Assembly (NCBI GenBank): GCA_002360555.1
Contig: DEQS01000111.1
Span: 1 to 7,045 of the forward strand
Source of the DNA: Chloracidobacterium sp. UBA3360
GTDB lineage: Bacteria; Acidobacteriota; Blastocatellia; Pyrinomonadales; Pyrinomonadaceae
Direction of reading: 5' to 3'
DNA length: 7,045 nt
In this document: positions 5,305-7,045 of the stretch, piece by piece
Numbering within the stretch: the stretch's first letter is position 1
Layout: every line of letters begins with the position of its first letter
Position numbers and translations under genes: made by a program
Notes under the pieces: model-generated
Database searches by the model: none
Seen by the model: the letters and a program-made list of their open reading frames with translations, nothing else
Told to the model about the DNA's origin: nothing

Positions 5305-6081
5305 ATGTCTCTGTCACTATTTAGATCTGTTATGAAAGGGCTTGTCCCGGCGCTGTTTATTCTTATTTTTACTGCGAGTGTGTTCACGCAAGCTGCAACC
5401 GCACCTAAATACAAAAGCCAGGAAGTGTCTGAAGAAGATGGCATCCCAGTGCTGATCAAGCATCTGCCGGATTGGGAATCGCGGCGTGATAAGGTGACTT
5501 TTGCTACAAATGCCACCGAGCTGAATGCGGGTCTTGGCGAAAGGCCGATACTTAGCCTGATCGATTTTAGAGCCGGTACCGAAGCAGTTGCTGCACAATA
5601 CGACGCTGGTAAATTGCTGATCGTCGAATATGCCTCGCCGCAAGGATCGGTCGATGCCGATGCCAAATTTACCGAGGCATTGGCAAATGATCCGCAGGCG
5701 GCAACGACTGCTTATCGCCGTATCGGTAATTACAATGCGTTCGTTTTTGATGCGGCGAATATCTCTGCCGCGAATGCTCTGCTCGATGAGGTCAAATACG
5801 AAAAGCAGATCCATTGGCTTGGCGACAATCCTTTTATCCTCTCGCCGGAGCGGGCTTTTATCCTAACGACCGCCGACATATTTTTCTCGACGGTTCTCGT
5901 GATCGTGATGGGCATCGGCTTGTCGATAGTGGGCGGGCTGGTCGTCGGATTTGTTTATTTTATGCTCAGGAATCGCCGCCGTGCAGCCATGACGGCGTAC
6001 ACCGATGCCGGAGGAATGACGCGCCTTAATCTTGACGGCTTCACGCCGGACATCGTGCCTGATCGCCTGTTGGGCGAATAA
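5305..6081 (+). CDS. Unrecognised membrane-anchored extracytoplasmic protein
   Basis: 258 residues, no family recognised. Residues 10-30 are a signal peptide or first membrane segment (LVPALFILIFTASVFTQA). Residues 34-190 form a soluble, mixed alpha/beta domain with IPVLIKHLPDWESRRDKVTFATNATEL-type segments, KLLIVEYASPQ, an Ala-rich helix with NDPQAATTAYRR, and NYNAFVFDA. Residues about 193-221 are a strong membrane span (FFSTVLVIVMGIGLSIVGG onward), followed by the positive stop-transfer cluster RNRRR and a 35-residue cytoplasmic tail. The expected topology is a large domain outside the inner membrane with a short tail inside. GAGGAG at 5290-5295, 9 nt ahead, supports the start. It diverges from the sigma factor, so a sensor or co-regulated envelope role is possible, but it has no zinc-binding anti-sigma motif. 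Function unknown. Confidence 0.75.
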   Translation: MSLSLFRSVMKGLVPALFILIFTASVFTQAATAPKYKSQEVSEEDGIPVLIKHLPDWESRRDKVTFATNATELNAGLGERPILSLIDFRAGTEAVAAQYDAGKLLIVEYASPQGSVDADAKFTEALANDPQAATTAYRRIGNYNAFVFDAANISAANALLDEVKYEKQIHWLGDNPFILSPERAFILTTADIFFSTVLVIVMGIGLSIVGGLVVGFVYFMLRNRRRAAMTAYTDAGGMTRLNLDGFTPDIVPDRLLGE

Positions 6082-6087
6082 AATATA

Positions 6088-6122
6088 TTGACTCTTTCTG
6101 TAAATGCTATCATAATGATAGC
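6088..6122 (+). promoter_or_regulatory. Toxin-antitoxin promoter with overlapping palindromic operator
   Basis: TTGACT (6088-6093) and CATAAT (6111-6116) are exactly 17 nt apart, each 5 of 6 to the sigma-70 consensus. The -10 lies within a 17-bp perfect palindrome, GCTATCAT-A-ATGATAGC (6106-6122). Ribbon-helix-helix antitoxins bind such short dyads as dimers of dimers and block the promoter, so autorepression by the antitoxin, strengthened by the toxin, is the natural reading. The predicted start near 6123 leaves a leader of about 16 nt. Confidence 0.8.
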
Positions 6123-6126
6123 GAAT

Positions 6127-6132
6127 GGAGGG
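6127..6132 (+). promoter_or_regulatory. Ribosome binding site that fixes the antitoxin start
   Basis: GGAGGG is 7 nt before the ATG at 6140. The earlier in-frame ATG at 6125 overlaps this site, has no ribosome site of its own and would sit 1-2 nt from the predicted transcript start. Confidence 0.75.
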
Positions 6133-6139
6133 CAGGTTC

Positions 6140-6388
6140 ATGACCGATGTAGTATTTAAAGATGTGTTGGTAAGAAAGGTAGATACCGTAATACTGGAAA
6201 AGCTAAAGCGAAAGGCAAAGCGGCAGAATCGGTCACTACAGGCCGAGATGCAGGTAATATTTCGCGACGCCGCAGAGAGATCCGAGCCGACCGAGCGGCT
6301 TGAAGAAATACGGCGGATCCGGGCGTCAATCAAGAATAGGCAACAGACGGATTCGGCAATTTTATTGCGTGAGGATCGCAATCGATGA
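6140..6388 (+). CDS. FitA-like ribbon-helix-helix antitoxin
   Basis: 82 residues. After a short lead, VVFKDVLVRKVD forms the DNA-contacting beta-strand, followed by helix 1 (TVILEKLKRKAKRQ), the turn NRS, and helix 2 (LQAEMQVIFRDAAER). This is the Arc/MetJ-type ribbon-helix-helix layout of FitA-like antitoxins, where the L..RA...RSL.AE...IL pattern is diagnostic. The C-terminal part (about 48-82, rich in Arg, Glu and Gln) is the charged tail that in the family wraps the partner toxin and blocks its active site. It acts in the cytoplasm as both neutraliser and repressor. Its stop overlaps the toxin start as ATGA, which gives translational coupling and the usual antitoxin-first order. A perfect dyad covers its promoter. 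Confidence 0.85.
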   Translation: MTDVVFKDVLVRKVDTVILEKLKRKAKRQNRSLQAEMQVIFRDAAERSEPTERLEEIRRIRASIKNRQQTDSAILLREDRNR

Positions 6389-6813
6389 GGGTCGTCATCG
6401 ACGCTTCGGTCCTGGTTAAATGGTATGTGCCGGAAATTCATAGCCTTGAAGCAGAACTCTTAGTAGATAACCGCTTTGAAATTCACGCTCCGGAGATCAT
6501 AATCCCGGAATTTGGGAACATCCTTTGGAAAAAGTGCAGACTGGGGGAGCTTTCCGTAAAAGAGAGCCTAACCATTGCTGACGACATGCTTAAGGACAAT
6601 ATCACTTTGCACGCCCAGTCTCCGCTACTGAAAGACTCTCTAAATTACGCCAACGCGACCGGCAAGACAGTTCATGATTGGATGTATATGACGCTCGCAC
6701 TTTCGCTTGGAGCCGTGTTCGTTACCGCAGATAGAAAATTTTTTCTGGCTGTAAGAGGAACATCTCATAAATCCGACATCGTGTGGGTAGAAAGTATCTC
6801 GTCGCTGCTTTAA
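6385..6813 (+). CDS. VapC-type PIN-domain toxin (predicted RNase)
   Basis: 142 residues, the normal length for VapC. The PIN fold is clear: MRVVIDASVLVKWYVPE with the first catalytic Asp6; PEFGNILWK with Glu42; TVHDWMYMTLALSLGA with Asp98; and VFVTADRKFF with Asp116. These four acidic residues bind the Mg2+/Mn2+ used to cut RNA, and known VapC enzymes cut initiator tRNA, other tRNAs or rRNA; the target of this one is unknown. All four are intact and there is no frame damage, so the toxin looks active. The start overlaps the antitoxin stop by 4 nt. Its own stop overlaps that of the convergent aminotransferase by 4 bp, with no terminator between, so the two transcripts must run into each other. 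Confidence 0.9.
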   Translation: MRVVIDASVLVKWYVPEIHSLEAELLVDNRFEIHAPEIIIPEFGNILWKKCRLGELSVKESLTIADDMLKDNITLHAQSPLLKDSLNYANATGKTVHDWMYMTLALSLGAVFVTADRKFFLAVRGTSHKSDIVWVESISSLL

Positions 6814-7045
6814 GGTAACGCCTCGGCCAATCGGTCAATATCATTCGAATTATTATAAAAATGCGGTGCGATGCGCAGGCGGTCGCCGCGAGGTGAGACG
6901 ATGATCTTTTCGCTTTCGAGATGTGAGGCGATCTGATTTGAGGTCAGGCCGCCGGTGTGTTTGATACAGACGATCTGTGACGCTTCGCCGGGGTTGCGCG
7001 AGCTGACGATCGCGTAATCTTTACCCGCCAAACTGTCGCAAAGCT
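6810..7045 (-). CDS. Class V aminotransferase-fold PLP enzyme, C-terminal end
   Basis: Only about the last 77 residues are in the window; the start lies beyond the right edge, and in-frame TTG near 7031 is not a true start because the frame continues upstream (reads LCDSLAGKD). The visible part, with SQIVCIKHTGG, then GLTSNQIASHLESEKIIVSP, then RGDRLRIAPHFYNNSNDIDRL, is the small C-terminal domain of class V (cysteine desulfurase, kynureninase and isopenicillin epimerase-like) aminotransferases; the R-I-x-P-H-x-Y-N stretch is its typical end. The lysine that holds pyridoxal phosphate is outside the window, so the exact enzyme cannot be named. The gene converges on the toxin gene and overlaps it by 4 bp. 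Confidence 0.75.
   Translation of the reverse strand, partial: LCDSLAGKDYAIVSSRNPGEASQIVCIKHTGGLTSNQIASHLESEKIIVSPRGDRLRIAPHFYNNSNDIDRLAEALP

Noticed and set aside
5100..5666. 188-codon open frame on the minus strand spanning the divergent promoter region
   Set aside because: It is antisense to the membrane-protein gene, is compositionally unlike a protein, and would cross the inverted repeats.
6125..6139. Alternative antitoxin start five codons upstream
   Set aside because: It has no ribosome site, overlaps the Shine-Dalgarno of the ATG at 6140 and sits almost at the predicted transcript start.
5863..6441. 192-codon open frame on the minus strand across the membrane-protein end and the antitoxin
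   Set aside because: It lies antisense to two well-supported genes, has no ribosome site or family-like sequence, and runs across the toxin-antitoxin promoter.
1..7045. CRISPR array, tRNA, rRNA, insertion sequence or phage attachment site
   Set aside because: No regularly spaced repeats, no cloverleaf or rRNA-like segment, no transposase or integrase and no terminal inverted repeats were found on either strand by eye.

Overview
The window is a chromosomal stretch of an unidentified bacterium. Gene content, near-balanced base composition and protein style fit Acidobacteriota, probably the Blastocatellia/Pyrinomonadaceae side: an exported DUF1579 protein, a secreted NTF2-like protein, a 3D-domain cell-wall protein and a stand-alone ECF sigma factor. 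This placement is an inference from protein style; there is no marker gene. No rRNA, tRNA, CRISPR array, insertion sequence or phage gene was seen.

Layout: (1) 1-224, minus, is the start of an exported DUF4440/SnoaL-like protein cut by the window edge, with a recognisable promoter. (2) 413-961, minus, is a secreted 3D-domain (predicted peptidoglycan lytic) protein with a strong terminator behind it and a roughly 200-nt structured leader in front. The leader contains an 8-bp perfect long-range stem followed by a terminator-like hairpin and U-run, which looks like a riboswitch or attenuator. (3) 1290-3694, plus, holds a PilZ domain protein, a spacer with GGCAG-type heptamer repeats, a saccharopine dehydrogenase-family oxidoreductase and, 10 bp after it, an AraC-type regulator. 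(4) 3776-4300, plus, is an exported DUF1579 protein that converges on an ECF sigma factor (4354-5025, minus) across a shared 11-bp-stem terminator. (5) A 279-bp divergent promoter region with three perfect 7-bp inverted repeats separates the sigma factor from an unrecognised membrane-anchored extracytoplasmic protein (5305-6081, plus). (6) 6140-6813, plus, is a compact type II toxin-antitoxin module: a FitA-like ribbon-helix-helix antitoxin and a VapC-type PIN toxin. It has a near-consensus promoter whose -10 lies inside a 17-bp perfect palindrome. (7) 6810-7045, minus, is the C-terminal end of a class V aminotransferase whose stop overlaps the toxin stop by 4 bp.

How the genes relate: the oxidoreductase and AraC regulator are very probably one transcription unit. 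The toxin and antitoxin are translationally coupled and probably autorepressed at the palindrome. The sigma factor and the divergent membrane protein may share control, but no recognisable anti-sigma factor lies beside the sigma factor. Most of the window is ordinary chromosome; the parts that deserve follow-up are the leader RNA of the 3D gene, the divergent sigma/membrane-protein region and the toxin-antitoxin operator.
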